Below are positions 10,413 through 21,300 of a DNA stretch of 64,000 bases, piece by piece; position 1 is the stretch's first letter; every line of letters starts with the position of its first letter. The notes under the pieces were generated by a model. The model was not told where the DNA came from, did no database searches, and saw only the letters and a list, made by a program, of their open reading frames with translations. The DNA is taken from positions 496,001-560,000 of the forward strand of contig JAHQIW010004523.1 in NCBI GenBank assembly GCA_019055375.1, written 5' to 3'. A program made the translations under genes and the position numbers. The stretch is from Parelaphostrongylus tenuis. Taxonomy: Eukaryota; Nematoda; Chromadorea; Rhabditida; Metastrongylidae.

Positions 10413-12739
10413 GTTAGTGGTCACAGGACTTTTCTTAAAACTGTCATTTTATGCTGCGTCATGGTTAATTCGTGTCTAAAGATCCGTAGTAGGCACTAAC
10501 ACACTCTACAAGAGGATATTATTTCATACTCGTTTTATTTCTATGTGACAAAGATTTCAATGTAGTGATTGAGGTCACGATAGTTTAGCAAATCTCCTCT
10601 TGTTGGTGCCACAACACAGTGAAAGAATTTAGGACCATAGCTAAAAATAGGGACCATGGCAAACTGCTTCGCTTCACAAGGTGTCAAACAAGACCAACTT
10701 AATTCTTAAACCCTTTTGAGATGGAGCATATTTCCTGACCTTTCCCTTCTTTCCCGTGAGACGGCACGGAAAGGGGAAGCGACTCCTTTCTCTAGACAAG
10801 TTTCTTGCAAGAGTACCAATAATCAGTCGAAAGCTTAAATCACGGGCTACTGCACGTGCTCATCTAACAAAAGAGCCTATTTACAGCGTTGTAGCATTCA
10901 AATCAAAATTATGTTCCACGCGGGCTCCTCCCTTTATCATTGTCACGCTTATATTTCGCTGGACAAAACTATTTCCTCAGACTGCTAGCAGCCATTCAAC
11001 AGCTTAGACCTTCTCTATGGCGCTGTAGCAAAAAAGAAACATTTATGTTTCAGAGACGCGTGCTTCTCGCAGGACAAAACTTTTCACTTGGATTATCAGC
11101 AACCATTCGATAGTGGGATTTTCAACGATTCTAATGCTGCGTTTTTTTTTTCGAGAAAGACCGTTTCACTCCAATGCAACAGGAAAGATAGTATTGAGTT
11201 TCACATGCGTCGCGCACTGCTTGTCAGTAGGGTGTGTTGTGGCTGTGGATCGGTAACACGCGATCGATAGACCATACAAGTGCGTTTCGCATGTGTAGCG
11301 CAATTTTTTTCGTTGAACTTTAGATTTTTCTCTGCTGGAAAGATACTCCAGATAAAAACGTATGATTCTTGAATGTGAAGCTCATATGCTTTTCGTGCTT
11401 CCAGTGAACTAAAGCGTGACAAAAAATGAATTAGCGCGGTTGGTGTGAAAAGTAATTCATCTTTGAATGCTACAGGGTATAAAAGGTTTTTACGAGGATG
11501 GAAAATGTGGCGCAGTATCCTGAGATTTAGGCTTTTGATCAATTACTAGCACTCTCATGAAAAACTTCTTGTCCAGCAAAAGGAATCGTTTTTTTTTTCT
11601 TCTCAAAAAAAAAGGAAAGGAGATTCTTTCGTGGCGCGTAATAGAAAAGTACCTTGTTCCTCAGTATTTTGGCAATCATTCGAAAGCTTATATTTTGGCG
11701 ATTCCAGTAATGTCTTTGATTAATGAAAATTCTTCTCACTGTGTTGTAGCAGCATAAGTGATATTATGCTTCACGCTCACTTTGCTTTGTTTACTCGACT
11801 GGAGTCCGTGGATGGCTTTTCGGTGAACTTTCAATAACCACTAAAAAGCTCAACTTCCGATGAGATTGGCGCTGAAATTGTTTCTGAAGAGGTTTGCACA
11901 GAAGACTGCTAGAGCAAAAAGAAAATCGAGTTTCTTTACTCAAAGTACTTAGCTTGTCGCTTGAACCTCATTACATAATGAACGATAAACAAAGTCTCAT
12001 CCACAAATCTAACACAAAAGTGTGAGAAATACCTCGAAATGAAGTGAAGATTACCAATTGAGTAACGGAGCTCACGCGCCTCTTAATGACACGCTCTTTC
12101 GAGACAGTAGGTAAAATTGCTGCGTTTAGCGTAATTCGAGAGGAGCGCGACTTCCGCTATTTATTTAAAAATTTTCTGCTCGTTCGAAAATATTCTCAAG
12201 CTTCCTGCGTTAGAATTCTGGAAGAGATTTTGTCCTATTGTTCTTTAGATGCAAACTTTTTTCTTATTCCACTTTGCCAAAGAAAGTGTTTGTAATGATA
12301 AGGCAAGGCATTGACTAGTCCAACGGCGTAATGTAGTATTCTTTTCGCTCTAAGAACAGTCAATAAAATCTTTTCAGAAATTAATTTGAGCTTCAGAATG
12401 ATCGACATTTAAGCCTTCGGATGACTACTGTAAGTTCAGGAAGACGCCATCCACAGACCCCAGATAGCAAATAATTCCAACTGTTTAACTGAGCGTGAAG
12501 TATAGTATCAATCCCGCTGTTACAATGCAATAAGAAAAGCTTTTACGAAATAAGTACACTACTGAAATCGCCGAAAATCAAACTTTCGAATGCCTATTGA
12601 AAGTGTGAAGAAAAAGTTTTTCCAACGAGAAGGGCCTCCTGAAATTCATGTATGCAGATGTATACATTCTGTTTAGAGAGGGTTAAAAAAGCAGTGCATT
12701 GTAGAATACACACGAATTACTAAACGAACACAAACCTTA
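10413..12739. other. Last intron of gene U copy A, repeat-derived
   Basis: No gene is seen here. The interval holds the ~135-bp degenerate tandem repeat at about 10,790-11,560 (several units) and another related stretch at about 11,600-12,300 that also resembles 61,990-62,650. The copy B counterpart is 38,107-41,601, which gained a mariner pair. Confidence 0.5.
10790..11560. repeat. ~135-bp degenerate tandem repeat array
   Basis: Successive units share CAGGACAAAAC, a CATTCGAAAG/CATTCAACAG box, a GTGTAGCA box and CATTTATGTTTCA, about every 130-150 bp. The array is present in both duplication copies (38,490-39,300), hence old. Confidence 0.6.
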
Positions 12740-12868
12740 GAAGACGAGAAAGCATAAGTGAAGCGAGGTCTCAAGCGTGTCCACGTCTCGCGATCGGGAC
12801 TGGTAGTGTCTAACGGCTACTATATCACGTCAATGGATCATTTTGGACGCATTATTAGCACTACGTAG
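12740..12868 (+). pseudogene. Gene U copy A, terminal exon, disrupted
   Basis: The frame KRGLKRVHVSRSGLVV...MDHFGRIISTT ends at TAG 12,866-12,868. It is conserved with copy B's intact terminal exon 41,602-41,730. In copy A the codons that read GCG TAC in B are GCA TAA, an in-frame stop upstream of the conserved tail, and the acceptor context differs. The product would lose the last ~36 residues. Confidence 0.6.
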
Positions 12869-14335
12869 AGTTCGAAGTACAGACAAACGTGCCGTTTTTT
12901 GTTGTTCGCTTTTTTCTTCTTACGGAAAAATTCAACAAATCCGTTATTACCTGTACAAAAATAATTTTATTAACTTTATTCAGTCAATTGATAACTCTGG
13001 CACATGCCCCTTCCATATGTCCTTGGCTTGGTTCGATTATTCGCTAGTGTTACGATCGGCTTTTGTATTTTTGAATCACATTTTTGAATCACATCCATTC
13101 CACTTTGAATGTAGGCACTTCATATACTGGTCCAGGCAAAACTCCGCTGGTTCAAATTCTAGCAACAACACTGAGATCTTTTCATTGTTGACTATGATCC
13201 GTTTTCCCACTTTCCTGCAGGAGCAACTCGTACTTGTATATGTATGTTGCATTGCCAGGAGTCTGCCACATAGTCGACCTGCTGACATCAGTGCCTATCG
13301 AGCCACCTACTGTTTCTAATCGTCACATGTCAATAAGAAAGAGTTTTGCATTTGTTGACGATTCATTGTGTTGTTTTGTTCCTTCCAATTTTTTTTTGTA
13401 AGCACTATTATGAAATAGTTTTTTCAAAGCTCTTCTTCATTATTAATTGACCAGGGGAAGGAGGCCAATTTATAGGCCACTGCGCTTACTTTTATAATTT
13501 ATCCATTGGAGCTCCTATAGAAGGATTGGAGCTCCTACAGCAGGAAATCTAAAGGAATCCCGAATCCTTTGAGAAGGAAGGATGAGTCGTTTCACCTCTT
13601 CCGCCGTTTCCCATCTTTCTTATAGAATTTCCATCATATTCTCGTGTTTTTTTCTACATAGGTGAGCGAATATTTCATTCTTCTGCCGATCGTTGTAACA
13701 CCACGTAAAACTTTTTGAGCGAGGAAACAAATCGAATGCAAGAAGTGCTGAAACCTGCGCAGTAATTTCTGATAAGTACAAACTAGAATAAACTTCTACT
13801 TGTAAAAACTATTTAATACGTAATATTGGTTTAAACGATGCCTCCAGAAACGATACAGGCGTTCCAAAACAAAATGAAATTGCTGTCAGCATTGTCGAAT
13901 ATTCTGTAGAGGCAATAATGCTCAATACTAGGTTAATCGCTCTTTAATGAACAAAAAAGACGAGAAAAGCAACTTTGGCTTATGTATACCATCAGAGATT
14001 TAGGATGCTGTTGCACCGTTGAGATATTAGCCCTCTCTCACCTAGACTTTTAGCTTCTTTTTTGAACTCCATAATCATTCGATGGCTTGAATCGCTCCAA
14101 CTTCGTTTAGTCTTGGAAAGGCCTTAGTAGTCCGGTGTAACCGTAAAAACAAGATTAAGTTGCACCATCAGGATGCATTTTTTGCTGTGCTAGGGTCTGT
14201 GGGTAGATTTTCGTCATAGTTTTAGTAGCTGTCTGCTAGATCAATAGAAGGGCATTTCAAGACTCGACTTGCTTTCTGTAATGGTATTTATAGAGGAAGC
14301 AGAGCAGTAAGTTACACCACACTCGAAGATATTTG
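12869..14335. other. No gene seen; old repeats
   Basis: A segment around 13,070-13,320 is well conserved with copy B (41,940-42,170) but has no frame shared by both copies. About 400 bp near 13,325-13,680 are absent from B. A short direct repeat TTGGAGCTCCTA occurs twice near 13,506 and 13,528. Confidence 0.4.
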
Positions 14336-14640
14336 CATCAGCAAATCATCTTGTCGAGAAAATCGTGCTCTATCAAAATGTAGATGAACCAGAAACCAGG
14401 CTGGACCACTGCGTCACATCCATCTTATAGTCGTGATATAGATTCATCGAATTATCATCTCTTCCGTGCTCTAAAGCGGCATCTGAGCGATAAAATTTGT
14501 GGACTACAACTTCTTCAAAAGTAACCTCACCGACTTCTGTGATCACCAGTCTCATTATCTTTGAGCACAACGAATCCCATCTATGGCCAGGAAATAATTT
14601 CATGGCTATGATAGTACTACTGATTGATTGATTCCTCCAA
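14336..14640 (+). pseudogene. mariner transposase fragment, C-terminal
   Basis: The plus-strand translation around 14,400-14,520, allowing frameshifts, gives YSRDIDSSNYHLFRALKRHL, matching the third-aspartate region YSPDLAPSDYHLFRS of mariner transposases. It is shared with copy B at about 42,840-43,100. Non-functional. Confidence 0.6.
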
Positions 14641-14879
14641 TTAAATTGAAATTGAACTAAAAAAGTGTCGAAATGAGAAAGAGATTCGGGGACAAACCAA
14701 AAGACAAGAAACAAAACTACTCCAAGAGATCGAGATTTTATTGACGATAAGTTGGAGATACGAATTACTTAACGCGCAAAAGTTTGGAGCAAAATGAGAT
14801 CTTCATGAAAATAATGGGCAAAATCATCAAAGATGATGTAAACGAATCACAGTCTGAAAGGTTTCCCTTTGTCTTATAT

Positions 14880-15030
14880 AACGATGATAGAACCCTTGGT
14901 TTGCTAAGTTTGTTGCATGTTTCACATTGTAACGCCTTGATGCCCGCAAACTTCTCGAAAACGTCCTCTGCTTGCTTTTTGTGAGGATTACGACCGTTAG
15001 CACGATATCTAATGGCAAAACAAACACCTC
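14880..15030 (-). other. Candidate exon of unknown gene, minus strand
   Basis: The minus-strand frame contains GIKALQCETCNKL with a C-x2-C pair. Copy B at about 43,320-43,490 keeps the frame, with one 3-nt indel (EK versus EEK) and mostly conservative changes. No start, stop or convincing splice pair was established, and no family is recognised. Confidence 0.3.
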
Positions 15031-15354
15031 AACATCGTGAGTTAGAGACTATCAGCATTTTTGAATATGAATCGTCACATTAATTGTCACGAAATTGCAC
15101 TTTTTCATGGATATCGATGGAACGGCTGCTCGAAAGACATTGTGGATGGCATAGAAAGTACACTATTCAAATAACCACTCTCTTTTTCAAAAAGATTTGA
15201 CAGAACTATGTAACAGCAGACATCGGAATTGTCAAATAGAATCCATTTTAATTGACTACCTCTAGCGGTTGTATGATGAGCACTTTTCCGTTAGCTGAGC
15301 GCCACTTCGACGCCTTGTCAAAAACGTACTTGGTCTTTTTCAATGTTCAAATTA

Positions 15355-16090
15355 TCGTTCGATAGCACAAACTCAAAGAATTGAATGGTACATTTCGAAA
15401 AGGAATTCTTATTGCTTTGGAAGAGCAAGAATAATAATATAGAATGTAAGAATAACAAAATGTTTCTCATTGAGAGATTTTTCGCTGACCAAAGCATTTC
15501 CTATTTAGTTTTACAACCAATCGATAGATCGAAATTCAAGGATTCCAATGATTTATTTCGTTGTTATCACGGACCCGATACTACGCTGTAACAGCCAAAA
15601 GAAGATTGGGTTTTGCAAAAAATGGATCACTTCAACTATCTTTTCTTCATTTCGATCCATGGGAAAAAACGTACTTTTTCATCGTTTCTAGTGAATAAAT
15701 AATCAATCGATAGCCTAAATCAAGAACAATTGAATGGTATATTTTACATTCACAGAAGCCTTGTTATTCCGTTGAAAGAGCAAAAATAATAATTTGTTCC
15801 TCATGTAAAGATTTCTTGTTAATCAAGGCCCCTCTCATATAGTTGCGAAAACCGAACGATCAATCAAATCCCAAGAATTCTAATAATGTTTTTGCTTTCT
15901 TTAACGACTTCTTAGCTTTTCATAGCAGCAAGAAGAAAGTTGGGTTTCGCACTTAATACTTGTTCTTCAGTTCTGCGAAGCCCAATATTCTTTTGGCTGT
16001 TACACCGTTATATGAGATCGACATTCGAAATCAAATAGATCGCTGGAATTCTTAAGATCTAATCTGTCGATTAATTACTAAAACGCCAAA
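15355..16090. repeat. ~330-bp tandem duplication, absent from copy B
   Basis: Two units (about 15,355-15,690 and 15,690-15,980) plus a partial third share CAATCGATAG, AATTGAATGGTA, GAAAGAGCAA.AATAATAAT, TTGTTCCTCAT and AAGAAGATTGGGTTT boxes. The whole 15,240-16,450 interval has no counterpart in copy B. Confidence 0.55.
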
Positions 16091-16092
16091 AA

Positions 16093-16451
16093 ATCCTTTC
16101 ATTATTATTTGAGCCAACATGTCATGTGGTCTAGTAAGGGCTCTTGTACAGCCCGAGACAAGTGTTTCGTCCTTACAGACTCATCAGCCGGGCAGAACCC
16201 GTCGTCTGTCGATCTTTTTATAGTCAGTTCTCTCAGGAGCGTTTCACTCCTTATAGAGAGTTGTCGACGACGTACGTTTTACACTCTATATCAAGCGAAA
16301 TTTTTACCTAATACAGAGTGTTTTCGCACTCGATTACTTGCTGGCTGGTATTTTTATCATATTATACCTTTCCTTCGAGTGCTTTATTAAGACCACGCTC
16401 AAATTTCAATAGATCCTTTCATTATTATTTGAGCCAACATGTCATGTGGTC
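16093..16451 (-). repeat. Hammerhead-bearing repeat unit with 40-bp terminal direct repeats
   Basis: A complete unit in the minus orientation is flanked by near-perfect direct repeats of about 40 bp (16,093-16,132 and about 16,411-16,451, containing ATTATTTGAGCCAACATG). The second repeat is the tail of a preceding unit, so this is a partial head-to-tail tandem. The ribozyme lies near the 3' end and the 5' end reads like the coding-like tract at 59,853. It is absent from copy B. Confidence 0.75.
16151..16193 (-). ncRNA. Hammerhead ribozyme, canonical core
   Basis: On the minus strand: stem I 5' GCCCGG, core CUGAUGA, stem II GUC/GAC with a 6-nt loop, GAA, a short stem III (ACA...UGU with no real loop), cleavage triplet GUC, stem I 3' UCGGGC. 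All invariant core positions are present, and stem I pairs over 6 bp with one G-U. The minimal stem III matches the small hammerheads known from Penelope-like elements, which act as dimers. It is the most intact core in the window. Confidence 0.82.
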
Positions 16452-17201
16452 TCAAAATGGAAAAGTAATCTAGGCATGATTTCTCGTCAAACTCTTGCCA
16501 GTACTCTTTGATGAATTTGTGATCCACTTTACTATTTGAATTTTGGCGTATCGCTCTACGACTGATGCACGATGCAGAACTTATCATACCAGTGCAGCAG
16601 CTGCTGTTGGTGACAAAAATGGAGCATTTGAATGTTTTGATTACGTTTCTGATTTAGTAGTATGAGAAAGTACTCATTGGCAGCGACGGAACGCACCAAA
16701 ACTCTCGAGACTTAGTAGTGATGGTATACTTACCTCCATAATTATTATAACACTAACATCCATCCATGAACCGAGTTACCCGCCGAAATCTGAGAGCACG
16801 TTCGGCGACTAAATATAACATTATCCGATTATTTAACCCCTTTGAGTTCAGCGTATTGTAAGGGTCGTTTTTTTCAACCATGGGCATCAGATGAAAATTC
16901 ACAATATTTCTTTGATGTGCAAACACGAGGTTCTCATTGCAGTGCTGATTAAAATTTATGGAACAGCACTGGAATACGCAACAAGAGATTAGTTTTTTGA
17001 TGGTATTAGGCTGATTTAAAAGTATCTGCGGTATAAACCACGCATTTTGAATCATTGTGTTTCGGAATATATTCTTGAATAAATGTGGTTATGTTATACA
17101 TCATTTGAGCAGTGCTTTTTCGAAAAAGATTCGTTTCGAAGGCTACGCGAAAATCACAACGAAAACAAGCGAATATGGAGCATTGGCTCTAATCAGTCAG
17201 C

Positions 17202-17234
17202 TCTGAAGAAGACGAACATGTCGAAATTTTAGCC
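17202..17234 (+). ncRNA. Hammerhead-like motif, reduced
   Basis: CUGAAGA, then a GAC/GUC stem, then GAAA and AGCC, which can pair with GGCU at 17,185-17,188. The core bases are right, but stem I must bridge a gap. Related motifs occur at 44,736, 49,980, 23,430 and 52,770 with progressively worse cores. Probably a relic of another PLE tail. Confidence 0.35.
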
Positions 17235-17284
17235 GGAGAAAAGAAAAAACTTATTCATTTCTCCGGCTGACCTTTCGACGTGTA

Positions 17285-17412
17285 GCGTAGAAAGAGCGAT
17301 GTGCAAAATGGGCGTCAGTAGTGTAACTGATAGAGCACGCATTCCTGGAAAGAGTGAGGTGGGGGTTTTATTCCCGTCTGACGCGAAAGTTTTGCACATC
17401 GCTCTACATCAA
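17285..17412 (+). repeat. tRNA-derived SINE, family 2 (copy A only)
   Basis: The unit begins AGAGCGATGTGCAAAA, has the A-box-like CAGTAGTGTAACTGATAGAGC, a degraded B-box and a GTTTTGCACATCGCTCTACATCA end that mirrors the start. The copy B site near 44,770 lacks it, so insertion followed the duplication. Confidence 0.65.
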
Positions 17413-17579
17413 TGAAATAAGTTTTTTATCGACTTTCTGTTTCTGCTCAATCGCCAAAGAATATATTTATACATCATTTTAAGGTGCATTTCTTGCTCTA
17501 TGTATTGTTGCAATGACCTACTACTTAATATCTATTTATATATATTTTAAAATATCAAAAGCACGCTAGACGAAAGCAA

Positions 17580-17950
17580 AGTTGAGCTACTTTCAAGTTC
17601 GAATTCAAAATGGGTTTTAGAGCAGCACAGACAGTTTGCAAAATCAAAAACGCATTAAGCTCAGGAACTGCTTACGAATAATGTCAACCATTCTACAGTC
17701 GTTCACTATTCGAGCATATTATAAAATTTTAGTCTCAGGACGGTGCGAAAACGCAATTACTTTTGCACCAACTAGATCTCATTAGTGCATGAAAGGAGAA
17801 CGAACCGCAAGGTTCCGTCAGTGAAGACGTCTGCCGGTAGCGGGAAAATAGGCTACTAAACACCCACCCCTTGTGCTTAACTTTCGAGCATTGATTCGTA
17901 GTTGAGCTGTTTGAAGTAGACTTCAACCATGGCGCCCTGTTCCCTAAAAC
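17580..17950 (+). pseudogene. mariner transposase N-terminal fragment, internally deleted
   Basis: Counterpart of 44,952-45,290 in copy B, where the frame is longer. Only scraps of the helix-turn-helix region and the VNHSTVVHYSSIL box (near 17,690) remain here. Confidence 0.5.
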
Positions 17951-18689
17951 GTATGAATCAAATTAATGACGGCAAGAGATACAGAATTTGAGAAACGGAC
18001 AGCGATTTATGTGTAGATGAATTGGTGTTACTTGAGTGCTTAAAGCCTCCACAAAATATTGCCGATTTGTTTTAATCTTGGACCTGTGCGAGGTCTTTTT
18101 AGTTGACTATCCGTTAGTCCTGACAAACATCTCACAGTAGGCTCTTCTCGGGGTGAGCAAAATATGCTGCTCGACCTTCATTACAGCCAGCGGAATCATG
18201 ATCGTAAAGTTCACGGTCCTGCCATAGTAATGTTCGAAGTGTTCGGAATCTCGCAGTGAAATTAGAGCTTGCTTGTCTAGTACAGCTGCGAATTGCTCAT
18301 CATGCACCTCTCAATTATATTGCAGGCCGTCTCGAGGTATGGCATAGATTCTGCGGTACATGCAGAAGTCATAGGTCACTTGGATGCAGCACAATGAAAA
18401 GAAATCAAATACGTAATCCCATTTTGTTTTTATGTTAACATATTCACTCTCACGACGAGGTGATAGCGAGAGGTGTTAAAATTTTTCGCAGTCTTTTATT
18501 TCGGTATACAAAGGTTTCCGTGGAGTTCTTGTAATCAGTCGATAATTCATGCTAAGAGATTCGATGGCATACATCGTTCATGAAAAGATCTCTTTTTATT
18601 GATATGTCGATAGGCTGCTAGTGTCCCTTGCTACAAACAAGACAATGTAGTAATGGGACCTTTTTGCAAATAATGAAGTGGCAATTATT

Positions 18690-18900
18690 TGTGAGCCATC
18701 ATGTTGTTTGTTATAGGCAGACTTATACAGCCTGATACACGTGTTTCGGCCTGACAGCCTCGTCAGTCGGGCAGTGCCCTTCGTCTTTAGTCAATCCTCT
18801 CGGGGAACCCCCAATATACACTGAGAAGGCGCAAACGTAATATTCGCACGTGCCAAAACTGTGGCGCAACCTATTACGCTTTGCAAACTTCGACTAATTG
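18690..18900 (-). repeat. Truncated hammerhead repeat, shared by both copies
   Basis: Only the tail half of a unit, including the ribozyme, is present. The orthologous fragment in copy B is 46,495-46,690, so this insertion predates the duplication. Confidence 0.65.
18730..18772 (-). ncRNA. Hammerhead ribozyme copy, one stem I mismatch
   Basis: Minus strand: GCCCGA, CUGACGA, stem II GGC/GCC, GAA, ACAC/GUGU stem III, triplet GUA, UCAGGC. One C-A mismatch in stem I; the core is intact. Confidence 0.72.
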
Positions 18901-21300
18901 AGAAAGTTTGGGGATTTGTTTAGGGATACAGATAAAAAGGAGAGATATGAGAAAGTTCAGAAAAAAACACTTTGATGCTTCAATGAATCACCAAGAAGAA
19001 TTTCGACACCTGTAGGTGCCAAACTTTTTTTAAGTGCTATGAACATTTATTATCAAGCCTTGAATGATCTTTTGCATGTTGTTTAGCAAAGCCATTCTTG
19101 TACAGTGTATCGTTTATTGCGCAATGTATTTATCTGAAAACAAAAAACCATGCATTTTCAATAGCATGTAAATTTTACTCATCGCCGCGTCGCAAGCTGC
19201 GCACGCGAGTTGCCTCATAAAGAGTAAGTATGCATAAAACGTGAATTCCAGTCAAGTAATCAATTCTTTTGTGCGGTTCGTAAAAGTTTTTGCGTTTTTC
19301 TTATCTTTATAACCTCTATGACTTTTCCGTCCACGCTGTTATGCTCTTGGTCCATAAATTACCATTGTGTGCGAGGAAAAATTAGAATCTTTCAACAGTG
19401 TTGAGTGAACTAAAGAAGTTCAAAGTGTCAAAAGCTCGTGGTGAAGTGACTATGATCAAATTAGGAGAAAACGCCATTTTGAAATACTGAAGATGGTCTG
19501 CAAAATGTTATGCAAAAGGTCACATAAAAGTTTCGTAACACTTCACCGAATGCAGGGCTTCTATGGGAGTCACGATTTTAATTTATGGCTCCTTTTGATG
19601 CACATAAGCTTATCCATAGAATTTCGTAACCAGCTAACAAACGTATAACCCCTAGCTGGCTAAGGATTTGGAGTCTAATCAACGATTGTCGCTTGATTAC
19701 TTGCAACAAGTGTTGTTACAAAAAAAAATTATGTTGAAGCCTCTGCCTGCGTGAAACTACCGTTTGATTATAAGTATTTCAGAAGATGCCTTTGTATACC
19801 AGAATCAACGGCCAGAAAGTGTGTGGCTTTTTGAACAAAACTCCGTCGTAAGAGTGTCAAACCTCCAGCTACTGAGGAGCCATGATGCCCTAAATCCAGC
19901 AAGCTCGAGACCCTACAAATGCATAAATGATGTCCGAGACTTACTGAGCAATGTAAGTAAATAGTTCGAAAAAAATGTGATGAGGATGAATGACCTCGTT
20001 AGTGCCAACTTGAGTCGCTCGATGATAAATGCTGGATTGGTGGTATAGATTACTTTGGCGACAATTCAGATGTAACACTTATTTGACCTTTCTCAACGCT
20101 GCGGTTCTTTCTGGTAGACCACAGTGCAATCAAGGGCACGTGTCGGGCAGTGGTTAGACGTACTCTGCGGCGCACACGATCGTTCAGTCTATGGGCAATG
20201 ATCCGATACCGCGCTCAAGGCTTACTAAGCTTCGAACCCTCCGCGATCAGTGAATTGGCACCACTCTTGTTTGTGTTGATGGGTGCATTGACGTGGCAAT
20301 CGCTAGGTCACCGTAAGTCAAATTGAAGACGGATGCATGCAACATGCCTCAAGGATTGATTAACGTCAAGAGTTCATCTTTTCTCCTTTAAAGTCCAGTC
20401 CCCGTTATTTACACATTGAAGACCGTGTTGATATTTTGCTTAGCGCGTGGAGTGGTCGCCGCTTGGCTGACGTGCTCCAATGACGATGTTGTTGTTTTGA
20501 GATATAATTTGACTTTTATCGCAACTAAAGTGAAATTGCTGTCAACAAATAATACAAATAGTTAGCAGAGACTTCAGTAAGACTTTGGGTGATAGGAATA
20601 ATGTGTATAAGTTTTTCTAAATCACCGAATTCCAAAAAGAGCCACAGTCCTCAAAACCATTGAATTGAAAATAAACTCTTTTTATCCCTTCTCCAGGCAC
20701 ATATTGAAGAAACGCACAAATTTAAGGTTCCTTCAAAAGTCGTACATCGTAGAAAGCGTGTTTGCGAGCTACAATTTCATAGCATTGTCGAAAGAAAATT
20801 TGAAAAAAAGAGTTGAAGATCCGTCGCAATCCTATCGATGCGGCATTCGTACTGAAAATGTGGGTTTCTAAGAAACTGAGCGTTGCTCATACTATTATAA
20901 AATTAGCTTATAGGAAACCTTCCCAGTGATAATGTATCCTGTTCTGGCGAAGGGACTGATCAACGCCGAGAGCTTTATCCTTCATTTATCCTAGCGTTAA
21001 AGTAACTCTAAGTGACAATGATTGACCACTACATAAACAAAGTGTGATGATCTTTTCATTAGTAGAATGTGCTATGAAAGTCTTTTCAGAAGCCAAACTT
21101 ATCAATAAAACCTGTATTCGCAAACTATCGAATGATTACAAAGTCATAGGCAAAGAGGTAATAAATGATACATGTCTATTCAACACACTGACAACGATCT
21201 GAGCTGTTATTAGCTCATCCTGCACTCCGCGTGTGCAGCGGCTAGGCACCCCGAGGGTCTTTGTTATCACGCTTTGCAATGGAAATATGGGATTTTTTCT
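18901..21300. other. Mostly unassigned repeat-rich sequence
   Basis: Collinear with copy B about 46,690-48,310, except that about 650 bp (19,780-20,430), including a family 1 tRNA-like SINE at about 20,130-20,420 (GGGCAGTGGTTAGACG A-box), is missing from B. No gene is supported. Confidence 0.45.

Larger units (their letters stand above)
337..12868 (+). pseudogene. Gene U, copy A: multi-exon gene of unknown function, probably decaying
   Basis: Nine exons are supported by flanking AG/GT sites, exact phase compatibility and conservation with copy B: 337-437, 560-617, 5,442-5,515, 5,689-5,979, 6,372-6,672, 9,039-9,142, 9,273-9,354, 10,288-10,412 and about 12,740-12,868. At least one more exon between 6,672 and 9,039 is needed to keep phase (candidate 7,935-8,067). 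The predicted protein has a Ser/Thr-rich acidic linker in exon 4 and a strand-rich region in exon 5. I do not recognise the family. Lesions: a 1-nt loss near 6,458 (exon 5 is 301 nt where 302 keeps frame) and a TAA just before the conserved tail of the last exon. A 5' start lies left of the window. The large third intron holds two mariner relics. Confidence 0.6.

Noticed and set aside
12843..13319. 158-codon plus-strand open frame
   Set aside because: Not conserved in copy B, overlaps the end of gene U in another frame, and has no family signature.
17060..17250. Gene matching the 131-codon frame at 44,455-44,850 in copy B
   Set aside because: Copy A is broken by indels and a SINE in this stretch, and no known domain is visible.
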